NCBI GenBank assembly: GCA_051879015.1 | Contig: JBJELF010000065.1 | Location: 1-16,347, forward strand | Length of the DNA: 16,347 nucleotides | Direction: 5' to 3' | From: JBJELF01 sp051879015 | GTDB taxonomy: Bacteria > Bacillota > Clostridia > Lachnospirales > Lachnospiraceae | Part shown: positions 1 to 6,443 of the stretch, in pieces | Numbering within the stretch: position 1 is the first letter of the stretch | How the letters are laid out: each line of letters starts with the position of its first letter | Made by a program: the position numbers and the translations under genes | The notes under the pieces: model-generated | What the model was told of the DNA's origin: nothing | Seen by the model: only the letters and a program-made list of their open reading frames with translations | The model's database searches: none

Positions 1-54
1 TACAAGCTACACTTGGCAATCAGAACCCCACGGGCTTGCCCGTGGGAGCAGTCA
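1..54 (+). mobile_element. Right end of an IS200/IS605-type element (element lies outside the window)
   Basis: Positions 26-46 form a near-perfect GC-rich hairpin (CCCACGGG / CCCGTGGG with a CTTG-containing loop) followed by a short AGCAGTCA tail. This is the usual shape of the subterminal imperfect palindrome at the right end of tnpB-bearing IS200/IS605 elements, and it resembles the right end of the other element in this window (near 14547-14580 read on the minus strand). The body of the element would lie to the left of the window. The exact junction with host DNA is inferred to be around 52-55, because host coding sequence is recognisable from about position 56. Confidence 0.55.
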
Positions 55-304
55 GGTCGTGGAAACTTTGGAGGCAGCACTGTGGTCCTTGCTTAACACA
101 GATAATTATCGAGATTGTATTCTCAAGGCAGTTAATTTAGGACATGATACCGATACGGTAGCAGCAGTGGCTGGTGGGTTGGCTGGATTAGCCTACGGAC
201 TGGACGGAATTCCTGCTTCTTGGTTGGAATCCTTGAAAGGAAAAAATATCATTGACAGATGTTGTAAGGAATTGGAACAAAGGTTAATGGATGAGAGAAT
301 GTAA
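50..304 (+). pseudogene. ADP-ribosylglycohydrolase family protein, C-terminal fragment
   Basis: The frame ending at 304 encodes a typical C-terminal part of ADP-ribosylglycohydrolases: a VVETLEAALW stretch, then NTDNYRDCILKAVNLGHDTDT, where the DTDT block is the family's second metal/ADP-ribose binding motif, then the Gly/Ala-rich VAAVAGGLAGLAYGLDGIP segment. Family members remove ADP-ribose from proteins or small molecules and are normally about 250-330 residues, so roughly two thirds is missing. The reading frame stays open leftward through the IS end hairpin, but those residues are not family-like. The GTG at 59 is the first possible start but has no ribosome binding site, so it is not a credible intact gene. 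Interpretation: the gene was interrupted by the IS element at the left edge. Confidence 0.72.
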
Positions 305-402
305 AATAAAAGGAAAATAAAATCGAACTTGAATTGGTAATGGAACGTATGCAGGGTTTTATCAATGAATCGAAACCTATGGAAATTAAGGAGAAAACGA
401 TT

Positions 403-1551
403 ATGAAGGAATCACTGGAACAATATGCAGAAAATCGATTGCCGCAGATGAAACAAACCCTGGAGGAGCTGGTTTTGATACCAGCTCCCAGCTTTTCGGA
501 GCAGGAGCGGGCGCAATACTGCCTAAAGTGGCTGGAGACAAATGGTGTCACTGATGCTTATATAGACAAGTATGACAATGTGATTATCTCCTATCCGCCG
601 ATGGACAGAGAGCGGAAAAAGCAGTCCTATGCCTGTCTGTTTCTGGCTCATTTGGATACAGTATTTTCAGCAGAGACAAAGTTGGAGCTAAAAAAGGAGT
701 CGGATTGCTGGAGCTGCCCAGGAATCGGGGATGACACAGCCAATGTAGTGATGCTTCTGGAGCTCATCAGGTATCTGTTTTCAGAAAAACCCTGCATTGG
801 GAAGCCGTTTTTATTTGCGCTCAATACTGGAGAGGAGGGACTCGGAAATTTAAAGGGCAGCCGTGGTGTGATGCGTGAGTATGCTGGACAGATTGAGCAG
901 GTGGTGGCATTTGACTTGTATCAGAGTCAACTGTACATAGATTGTGTGGGCTCCGTACGTTATCGCATTGAAGTAAGGACAGAAGGAGGTCACTCTTGGT
1001 TGGATTTCGGAAAAACAAACGCTATTGAACGGATGTCAGCTATTTTGCAGGAGTTGTACCGCTATCAGCCCCAGGAGGCTGCGAAAATCACTTACAATGT
1101 AGGTCTCATAGAAGGAGGCACTTCGGTCAATACTATTGCTTCGTCGGGAAGTTTTTTGTTTGAATTTCGCAGTGAATCTGCCGAAGCCATGCGCCGAGGG
1201 AATACTTACCTTAGAGAGGTGTTAGAAAAATATTGTGGGGAAGGAATGGAAGTCTGCTGCAGCGTAGTGGGAGAACGTCCCTGCAGCGAGTATGTAGATG
1301 GGGAAAAGCAAGGATGGCTGGCTTGTGGATGCAGCCAAATTATGGAAGAGGTGACGGGCAGAAAACCTGAGGAAGGTTCCGCATCGACAGACTGCAATAT
1401 CCCCCTTTCCATGGGCATTCCAGCGGTATGTATGGGACTCATCGACGGCGGAAGGGCTCATACACTGGAGGAGTGGGTGCGGCCTTCCTCCATGGCAGAC
1501 GGTCTTGTAATAGCGGTTAGGACAGCGCAGCTTCTGGCTATAAGAAATTGA
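403..1551 (+). CDS. M20 family zinc metallopeptidase
   Basis: A 382-residue cytoplasmic amidohydrolase/peptidase of the M20 (PepT/ArgE/carboxypeptidase G2) family. The metal ligands and catalytic residues are in the expected order: H83-x-D85 in AHLDTVF, D110/D111 in GIGDDTA, E144-E145 in NTGEEG, D171 in AFDLY, and H353 in GRAHTLEEW. The central lid/dimerisation domain carries the GGHSW motif near residues 192-196. The start at 403 is chosen because AAGGAG at 388-393 lies 9 bases upstream; an in-frame TTG at 334 has no such site. Substrate cannot be read from sequence; di- or tripeptides or N-acylated amino acids are usual. It follows the glycohydrolase fragment by about 100 bases with no clear promoter between them. 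No signal peptide. Confidence 0.85.
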   Translation: MKESLEQYAENRLPQMKQTLEELVLIPAPSFSEQERAQYCLKWLETNGVTDAYIDKYDNVIISYPPMDRERKKQSYACLFLAHLDTVFSAETKLELKKESDCWSCPGIGDDTANVVMLLELIRYLFSEKPCIGKPFLFALNTGEEGLGNLKGSRGVMREYAGQIEQVVAFDLYQSQLYIDCVGSVRYRIEVRTEGGHSWLDFGKTNAIERMSAILQELYRYQPQEAAKITYNVGLIEGGTSVNTIASSGSFLFEFRSESAEAMRRGNTYLREVLEKYCGEGMEVCCSVVGERPCSEYVDGEKQGWLACGCSQIMEEVTGRKPEEGSASTDCNIPLSMGIPAVCMGLIDGGRAHTLEEWVRPSSMADGLVIAVRTAQLLAIRN

Positions 1552-1727
1552 GGCTGTAGTTTGAGAAATCCGCTCTATTCGGGCTGCTTTCTTATGTTTT
1601 GTGAGTCAAAAAGTCACGCTTTGTTATGCAAGCAGCGATTGTGGGAGTGCAGAGCGCGGTAAACGCAAACTTAAAAAATGAGAACCTATTATGCCTTCTA
1701 AAAAAATAAAAGTTTATAAAAAAACTC
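1552..1727. other. Intergenic region with a weak repeat-like block
   Basis: No gene is seen between the peptidase and the MerR promoter. The block at about 1575-1612 (AAATCCG, then TTCGGGCT, then ATGTTTTG) resembles a block at about 7110-7147 upstream of the transporter gene, matching at 29 of 38 positions by eye. No convincing terminator with a T-run is visible. Confidence 0.35.
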
Positions 1728-1758
1728 TTGACCTTCACGGAACGTCATAGATTATAGT
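1728..1758 (+). promoter_or_regulatory. MerR-type promoter with operator dyad
   Basis: TTGACC at 1728-1733 and TATAGT at 1753-1758 are separated by 19 bases, the over-long spacer typical of promoters twisted into activity by MerR-family proteins. The spacer contains an imperfect dyad, GACCTT (1730-1735) and AACGTC (1741-1746), around a 5-base centre. It sits 30 bases upstream of the regulator gene, so the regulator probably controls its own expression. Confidence 0.75.
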
Positions 1759-1788
1759 AGATATATCAAAAGCAGGAGGTTAAGAAAA

Positions 1789-2637
1789 ATGATGACAGTA
1801 AAGGAAATAGCAGAGATTGCAGGTATCAGCGCGCGCACGCTTCACTATTATGATGAAATCGGATTGCTAGTACCGACAGCTAAGAGTGAGGCTGGATACA
1901 GACTTTATGACGATAAGGCTCTAGAGACATTACAGCAAATTTTGTTTTTCCGTGAATTTGATATTCCTCTAAAAGAAATCAAAGCCGTTATGAGCAATCC
2001 TGTTTTTGACAGAAATCAGATTCTGCAAATGCAGAGAAAAATGTTAGTGGCAAAAAAAGAACGCATGGAGCGTTTGATTGCCAATATTGATGACATTCTG
2101 AAAGGAGAAAACAAGATGGACTTTACAGTATTTGGTGAAGCAGAGATTCGTACTTTATACGATAGCATGGTCACAAACATGAATGAGGAACAAAAAGCGA
2201 TATTTATTGAACATTACGGAAGTATGGAAGAATTCAAAAAGCAGTTTCTTGAGAATGCAGCTTCAGAACAGGCTCAGAAGAATTTTGCAAAGGTTGTGGA
2301 GTGGTATGGAAATAAAGATACTGCATTAGAAGCAGTGAAAAGTTCGAAAGGGGATGAAGTATTTACATCTTACCAGAAGAGAATGGGAAATATTCAAAAG
2401 AAACTTGCGGATAAACGAGGGACGGATGTAAATTCTTTTGAAATCCGAGAGCTGGTCGGTCAATATGATTTTGTTTCTAAACAGATGTATCAGATGAACG
2501 ATGTGAGGGCTTTGATGCTTGAATTGGCGAAGGAATATAAGGAAAATACAAAAATTCAGGCAGGTCTGGATTCCGTATACGGAGTTGGAGCAACGGCATA
2601 TATAGGAGAAGCAATAGAAGCATTTTATATGGAATAA
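1789..2637 (+). CDS. MerR family regulator with TipAS-like effector domain
   Basis: A 282-residue transcription factor. Residues 1-70 are a MerR winged helix: TVKEIAEIAGISARTLHYYDE followed by IGLL and GYRLYDD wing residues. Residues about 75-110 form the long charged dimerisation helix (MQRKMLVAKKERMERLIANIDD). The remainder (about 115-280) is a helical domain matching the TipAS antibiotic-recognition family, which binds thiopeptides or other multidrug ligands. The start has AGGAGG at 1774-1779, 9 bases upstream; a second ATG follows immediately at 1792. An internal in-frame ATG at 2116 has its own AAAGGAG, allowing a short form as in Streptomyces tipA. The protein contains no cysteine, so covalent thiopeptide capture through Cys, known for TipAS, is not possible. 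It is a stand-alone transcription unit with its own promoter and terminator. Confidence 0.85.
   Translation: MMTVKEIAEIAGISARTLHYYDEIGLLVPTAKSEAGYRLYDDKALETLQQILFFREFDIPLKEIKAVMSNPVFDRNQILQMQRKMLVAKKERMERLIANIDDILKGENKMDFTVFGEAEIRTLYDSMVTNMNEEQKAIFIEHYGSMEEFKKQFLENAASEQAQKNFAKVVEWYGNKDTALEAVKSSKGDEVFTSYQKRMGNIQKKLADKRGTDVNSFEIRELVGQYDFVSKQMYQMNDVRALMLELAKEYKENTKIQAGLDSVYGVGATAYIGEAIEAFYME
2101..2118 (+). promoter_or_regulatory. Internal ribosome binding site and start for a short TipAS-like form
   Basis: AAAGGAG at 2101-2107 precedes ATG at 2116-2118 by 8 bases, in frame with the MerR gene at residue 110. This is exactly the linker between the dimerisation helix and the effector domain. Translation from here would give a 173-residue protein without the DNA-binding domain. 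The sequence shows the site; its use is inferred by analogy with TipAL/TipAS. Confidence 0.5.
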
Positions 2638-2661
2638 GCTACTTTCTCTTATTTTGGCGGG

Positions 2662-2711
2662 TTCAAAAGTCATACATTTTCATGCAAGCATGAAATGTAT
2701 GACTTTTTGAA
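2662..2711 (+). terminator. Long hairpin terminator after the MerR gene
   Basis: A near-perfect inverted repeat of about 24 bp per arm (TTCAAAAGTCATACATTTT... against ...AAATGTATGACTTTTTGAA, with small bulges), whose apex is CATGC-AA-GCATG. It starts 25 bases after the stop codon. The descending arm carries CTTTTT and the ascending arm carries AAAA, so it could stop transcription from either direction. Confidence 0.75.
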
Positions 2712-2888
2712 ACTGGTATCTTCAAATAGAAGTATAAGGTGAGGAGAGGTCAAGCGATTGATATTTGATATGGTACGGCCCAAAAGTAATCCAGTACCAA
2801 TTTATTGTTTGATTTTGATAAAGTGGAGGTAACTGGAAATTAAGATCAACGGCCAAAATTTGTTCTGGAAAGATTGAATATATTATGA
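2712..2888. other. Gene-free or decayed stretch before the HD-type fragment
   Basis: No intact reading frame is supported here. The frame of the downstream fragment has stops (for example TGA at 2886-2888). A short block at about 2703-2727 resembles 7143-7168 (CTGGTATC ... TTCAAATA). The rest is unexplained and is probably decayed coding sequence. Confidence 0.35.
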
Positions 2889-3041
2889 AAGAAGATATAT
2901 CACCCAATTAATTGGCATATGCGTCCCTTTGAAGCATGGGGAGCATCGAAGAAGCCAATTGATGCAGATATAAGACTGTTGGGTGACAAGATGATTTATG
3001 ATATTATGTGCTTACATAAGGCAGATGTTCAGGCACATTAA
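2889..3041 (+). pseudogene. C-terminal fragment of a putative HD-domain protein
   Basis: The frame from 2889 to the TAA at 3039-3041 encodes about 50 residues with NWHMRPFEAW, then LLGDKMIYDIMCLHKADVQAH. HMRP followed by a Leu-His-x-AD-x-x-AH ending is a pattern I associate with the C-terminus of HD-superfamily phosphohydrolases often encoded next to T4-type RNA ligases. No start codon with a ribosome binding site precedes it, and an in-frame TGA lies at 2886. The stop is 3 bases before the AAGGAG of the ligase gene, the spacing expected in an operon, so this looks like the decayed upstream partner. The family assignment is from memory of the motif pattern and is moderately uncertain. Confidence 0.45.
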
Positions 3042-3054
3042 AAAGGAGATGGTT

Positions 3055-4221
3055 ATGAACGAAAATTCATATATATGCAAATTTATTAGTCGGCATTCGG
3101 ATTGGGAGACAATGCTGTCAGAACAGTATGGCATCTTTATAAGGAGAGAAGGGAGTCTGGCATTATTTAAATATAACATTGAATGTGATTTTACAGATCC
3201 TATTGTTCAAGAAGCCAGAGGAATTATTATTGATGTTGATGCATTGGAAGTAGTGTGTTGGCCTTTTCGCAAGTTTGGAAATTACAATGAAAGCTATGCG
3301 GATGAAATTGATTGGTCTTCTGCCCGCGTGCAGGAAAAGGTGGATGGTTCTATTATTAAATTATGGTACGACAGGAAGAAGTCTGACTGGCAATTCTCCA
3401 CCAATGGAACAATCCGTGCAAAAGAGGCGCTAGTCGGAGAAAATGGCAAAAATAATTTTGGTGATGTAATACGCATGGCGGTCAATTATGCGGACATCCC
3501 CTTTTCAGAATTGGATCAGGATAAGACTTATATCTTTGAGCTGGTAAGCCCCATAACACAGATTGTTGTTCCTTATGAGGTGACTATGCTGTATCATATT
3601 GGTACCAGACATAATATAACTGGAATGGAAACAGAGGAGAATATTGGAATCCGTAAGCCAGCATGTTATTCCCTGCATAGTCTGGATGAGTGCATCAAGG
3701 CAGCCACAAAACTGAACAGTTCGATGAGAAAATTTTCAGAGGTTGAACAAGAGGGATTTGTCGTTGTCGATAAGAATTGGAATCGGGTGAAGATTAAATC
3801 ACCAGATTATTTGGCGGCTCATTATGTGTCAACAATTCGTATGACAAAGAAAAATGTAATCACATTTCTCCGTGAGAATCATATAAGTGTGAAAGAATTA
3901 TGTGATATGAATCCTTCTGCTGCGGCAGTTATCAAGTATTATGATTATAGGATGACAGAATTGGATTTGGCAGCGGATGAAATCGGAAAGATGGCAAAAA
4001 CGCTCTATGAAGAGTATCAGCATGACAGAAAGCTTGTAGCAAAAGTATTGATTAGAAATCCGCTGGGAAAAATTGGTTTTTGGTGTATTGATCATGAAGA
4101 GCCGGGACATGTGTATTTAAGTCAGTTATCGCTCTCATCATACTGTAAATTGATTCCTGAATATGTTTCAGAATCGGTATCACAATTGTTTAAGGAAAGT
4201 ACGGAAGAAATGAAAGAATGA
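3055..4221 (+). CDS. T4 Rnl1-like RNA ligase
   Basis: A 388-residue ATP-dependent RNA ligase of the nucleotidyltransferase superfamily, close in length to T4 Rnl1 (374 residues). Motif I is EKVDGS with catalytic Lys95 (Lys99 in T4 Rnl1). Upstream are ARGIIID (R55) and RKFGNYNE, a typical Rnl1-side motif. E162 in YIFELVSP fits motif III/IIIa, EGFVVVD (E233) fits motif IV, and RVKIKSPDY (K246, K248) fits motif V. The C-terminal ~130 residues are helical, where Rnl1 has its tRNA-specificity domain. Such enzymes join 3'-OH and 5'-phosphate RNA ends, classically repairing tRNAs cut by anticodon nucleases. Start 3055 is preceded by AAGGAG (3043-3048, 6-base gap); the longer frame from 2998 overlaps the upstream fragment and lacks such a site. 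The gene appears intact although both neighbours are broken. Confidence 0.85.
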   Translation: MNENSYICKFISRHSDWETMLSEQYGIFIRREGSLALFKYNIECDFTDPIVQEARGIIIDVDALEVVCWPFRKFGNYNESYADEIDWSSARVQEKVDGSIIKLWYDRKKSDWQFSTNGTIRAKEALVGENGKNNFGDVIRMAVNYADIPFSELDQDKTYIFELVSPITQIVVPYEVTMLYHIGTRHNITGMETEENIGIRKPACYSLHSLDECIKAATKLNSSMRKFSEVEQEGFVVVDKNWNRVKIKSPDYLAAHYVSTIRMTKKNVITFLRENHISVKELCDMNPSAAAVIKYYDYRMTELDLAADEIGKMAKTLYEEYQHDRKLVAKVLIRNPLGKIGFWCIDHEEPGHVYLSQLSLSSYCKLIPEYVSESVSQLFKESTEEMKE

Positions 4222-4278
4222 TAGTTAGAAAATTATATGGAATTGCTTTGACAAATTATTTCATGGAGAAATAGAAAA

Positions 4279-4485
4279 ATGATTATTTTAATTGCGGGGG
4301 CTTTCCATACGGGCAAAACAGTATTAGCCCAGAGAATTTTGGAACAATATAAATTTCCTTATCTTTCCATAGACCATTTGAAAATGGGATTGAGGACGAG
4401 TCAGCAGGATATTGACGGACTCCTATGGAGGTCTGAAAGGGAGGTTCTGATGTCACAAATATTATGTTGCTGCAAGTTCTGCTAA
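4279..4485 (+). pseudogene. Truncated P-loop kinase/ATPase of the RNA ligase cassette
   Basis: The 68-residue frame begins MIILIAGAFHTGKT, a canonical Walker A (GxxxxGKT, residues 7-14) at the N-terminus, followed by LAQRILEQYKFPYLSIDHLKMGL, typical of small AAA/zeta-type nucleotide or RNA 5'-kinases (substrate Asp in SIDH). Such kinases normally run to about 170-200 residues. Here the frame ends in an unrelated Cys-rich tail (ILCCCKFC), so the catalytic lid and Walker B-like region are missing. It starts 57 bases after the ligase stop, with a weak GGAG upstream, consistent with a third gene of the same operon. It is probably inactive. A frameshift or deletion near 4440-4460 is inferred. Confidence 0.65.
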
Positions 4486-4561
4486 AAGAGTTCAATTTTA
4501 TAATGAGAAGTTTCAGTTATGCCAGCAGTTTGTATTTTTTAAAGGTTAGAGATAAGTGTGC

Positions 4562-4590
4562 TTGACAAAATTGAGAGTAGGTATTAGAAT
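4562..4590 (+). promoter_or_regulatory. Consensus sigma-A promoter of ilvBN
   Basis: TTGACA at 4562-4567 and TAGAAT at 4585-4590 with a 17-base spacer. The -10 box overlaps the left arm of the leader inverted repeat (4587-4609), so transcription should begin inside that arm, near 4597. Confidence 0.75.
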
Positions 4591-4686
4591 GTAAGTGCTT
4601 GCTTGCATAGAAGGAAATAATAATACGGTGCTGTCGTGCGATAGCACCGTAAAAAATAAATAGTATGCAAGCAAGTACTTACATTC
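4587..4686 (+). repeat. 100-bp palindromic leader of ilvBN (23-bp inverted repeat with a nested hairpin)
   Basis: The arms 4587-4609 and 4664-4686 are reverse complements at 22 of 23 positions. Between them, TACGGTGCT (4624-4632) and AGCACCGTA (4643-4651) form a perfect 9-bp stem, extendable by three pairs to a small loop. A-rich single-stranded spacers separate the two structures. The right arm ends two bases before the AAGGAGG of ilvB. It is not a T-box: no AGGGTGGNACCGCG-like sequence is present. It may be a regulatory leader, an operator for a dimeric protein, or a small MITE-like insertion; no clear target duplication is visible. Confidence 0.7.
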
Positions 4687-4703
4687 AAAAGGAGGGATAT
4701 CGT

Positions 4704-6443
4704 ATGCAGATTACTGGAGCAGAGTTATTTGTAAAAGCGCTATTAGCTGAAAAAGTGGACACACTTTTTGCTTATCCGGGAGGGCAGGCAATTGATTTGT
4801 TTAATGCCCTGTATGGTGTAGAGGGATTGGATGTCATTCTTCCTCGCCATGAACAGGGCTTGGTTCATGCAGCAGATGGATATGCACGTTCTACAGGAAA
4901 AGTTGGTGTGTGCCTTGTAACAAGTGGACCGGGGGCAACAAATTTGGTAACGGGAATTGCGACAGCAAATTATGACAGTGTTCCCTTGGTTTGTTTTACT
5001 GGACAGGTTCCGACACATCTCATTGGAAATGATGCTTTTCAGGAAGTAGATATTGTTGGAATTACAAGGAGCATCAGCAAGTATGCAGTTACGGTTCGCA
5101 GACGAGAAGATTTAGGTGCCACGATAAAGAAAGCTTTTTACCTTGCACAATCTGGCAAACCAGGAGTGGTAGTGGTAGATTTGCCAAAGGATATTCAGCA
5201 GGCGCTGGGAAGTGATAGATACCCAGAGACAGTTGAAGTGCGTGGATATAAGCCAAATACAGCAGTTCATATGGGGCAAATGAAAAAGTCGCTGGATTAT
5301 CTTAAAAAAGCAAAACGTCCAATTTTTCTGTTAGGAGGAGGGGTCAATATTGCTCGTGCCCAGAGGGAAATGACTGCATTGGCGGAAACAACGGGAATTC
5401 CCGTTGTTACTACTATTATGGGAAAAGGGGCAATTCCAACCAATCATCCTCTATATGTCGGAAATCTTGGAATTCATGGAAGTTATGCCGCAAATACAGC
5501 GGTCAGTGAAAGTGATGTCTTATTTTCCATTGGTGTTCGTTTCAATGACCGTATTACTGGCAAAGTCAGTGAATTTGCCAAGAAAGCTAAGATTATCCAT
5601 GTAGACATTGACCCGGCATCCATTTCAAGAAATATAGTGGTTGATGTTCCAATTGTGGCGGATGCAAAGAATGCAATTATTGCATTGTTGAAACAAACTC
5701 CGATATTTGATTTTCAAGAATGGAGAGAGAAAATTGATGAGTGGAAAAGACAGAAACCACTGAAAATGGAACAGCAGAGCGAGACAGGAGTTACTCCATT
5801 TGCAGTCATTCAAACAATCAATCAAATGTTTTCTAATGCAGTTATCACAACAGATGTTGGTCAAAATCAGTTGTGGACGACACAATTTCTTGAACTGAGC
5901 AATCAGAAACAGATGTTGACTTCTGGAGGTCTTGGAACGATGGGATATGGTCTTCCCGCAGCTATTGGAGCTAAATTAGGAAATCCAGAGAAAGATGTCA
6001 TTACGATTTGTGGCGATGGAGGAATCCAGATGAATATTCAGGAGATGGCTACTGCGGTTGTCTATGAACTTCCTATTACAATCTGTATTCTGAATAATGG
6101 CTATCTAGGAAATGTACGTCAGTGGCAGGAAATGTTTTTTGATAAGAGGTATTCCTGCACCTGTCTGCGATACCGAAGAAGTTGTTCCACAATTTGCAGT
6201 ACTCCCTCTGCTTGTTGCCCGGAGTATACGCCAGATTTTATACGGTTGGCGGAAAGTTATGGAGCAAAAGCAATTCGAGTTCAAAACTATGAAGAAATTG
6301 AACCTGCACTATTGGCAGCTAAGAATAGCAAGAAAGTTCCCACAGTGATTGAGTTTCTGATTGAAAGGGAAGAAAATGTATTTCCGATTGTACCGCCAGG
6401 AAATCCTCTGAGTGATATGATAATAGGAGGGGGTGAGAGATGA
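4704..6443 (+). CDS. ilvB: Acetolactate synthase, large (catalytic) subunit
   Basis: A 579-residue thiamine-diphosphate enzyme that condenses two pyruvates to acetolactate, or pyruvate with 2-oxobutyrate, as the first common step of valine, leucine and isoleucine synthesis. N-terminal PYR domain: TGAELFVKALLAEKVDTLFAYPGG, with the cofactor-activating Glu50 in RHEQG. The central FAD/ADP-binding domain runs from about 190 to 350. The C-terminal PP domain has GDGG (437-440) and NNGYLG (464-469), which bracket the ThDP-Mg site. Start 4704 has AAGGAGG at 4689-4695 (8-base gap); the in-frame ATG at 4665 lies in the leader palindrome and has no such site. An insert at residues 485-505 contains six cysteines, just before YTPDFIRLAESYGA, where generic IlvB proteins have only a few residues. 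The gene overlaps ilvN by ATGA, so the two are translationally coupled. Confidence 0.95.
   Translation: MQITGAELFVKALLAEKVDTLFAYPGGQAIDLFNALYGVEGLDVILPRHEQGLVHAADGYARSTGKVGVCLVTSGPGATNLVTGIATANYDSVPLVCFTGQVPTHLIGNDAFQEVDIVGITRSISKYAVTVRRREDLGATIKKAFYLAQSGKPGVVVVDLPKDIQQALGSDRYPETVEVRGYKPNTAVHMGQMKKSLDYLKKAKRPIFLLGGGVNIARAQREMTALAETTGIPVVTTIMGKGAIPTNHPLYVGNLGIHGSYAANTAVSESDVLFSIGVRFNDRITGKVSEFAKKAKIIHVDIDPASISRNIVVDVPIVADAKNAIIALLKQTPIFDFQEWREKIDEWKRQKPLKMEQQSETGVTPFAVIQTINQMFSNAVITTDVGQNQLWTTQFLELSNQKQMLTSGGLGTMGYGLPAAIGAKLGNPEKDVITICGDGGIQMNIQEMATAVVYELPITICILNNGYLGNVRQWQEMFFDKRYSCTCLRYRRSCSTICSTPSACCPEYTPDFIRLAESYGAKAIRVQNYEEIEPALLAAKNSKKVPTVIEFLIEREENVFPIVPPGNPLSDMIIGGGER

Noticed and set aside
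334..402. In-frame TTG start extending the M20 peptidase by 23 residues
   Set aside because: No ribosome binding site, while ATG at 403 has AAGGAG at good spacing and begins at the family's usual N-terminus.
2326..2673. 115-residue antisense frame across the MerR gene, and similar antisense frames elsewhere
   Set aside because: No family features or ribosome binding sites; they mirror codon structure of the real genes.
2998..3054. In-frame ATG extending the RNA ligase by 19 residues
   Set aside because: It overlaps the upstream fragment in another frame and has no ribosome binding site; ATG 3055 has AAGGAG.
4249..4254. TTGACA as a promoter for the kinase fragment
   Set aside because: No -10 box fits before the ATG at 4279, and the gene sits 57 bases after the ligase in operon style.
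4451..4549. Out-of-frame stretch after the kinase fragment resembling a GNAT C-terminus (SSAKRVQFYNEKF)
   Set aside because: Only 32 codons, no start, and resemblance is too weak to call; it may simply be shifted or unrelated sequence.
4665..4703. Upstream ATG extending IlvB (MQASTYIQKEGYR)
   Set aside because: It lies in the right arm of the leader palindrome, encodes residues unlike IlvB, and lacks a ribosome binding site; ATG 4704 has AAGGAGG.
4562..4703. T-box riboswitch or leucine/isoleucine leader peptide attenuator before ilvB
   Set aside because: No T-box consensus, no run of Leu/Ile/Val codons, and the inner hairpin is not followed by a T-run.
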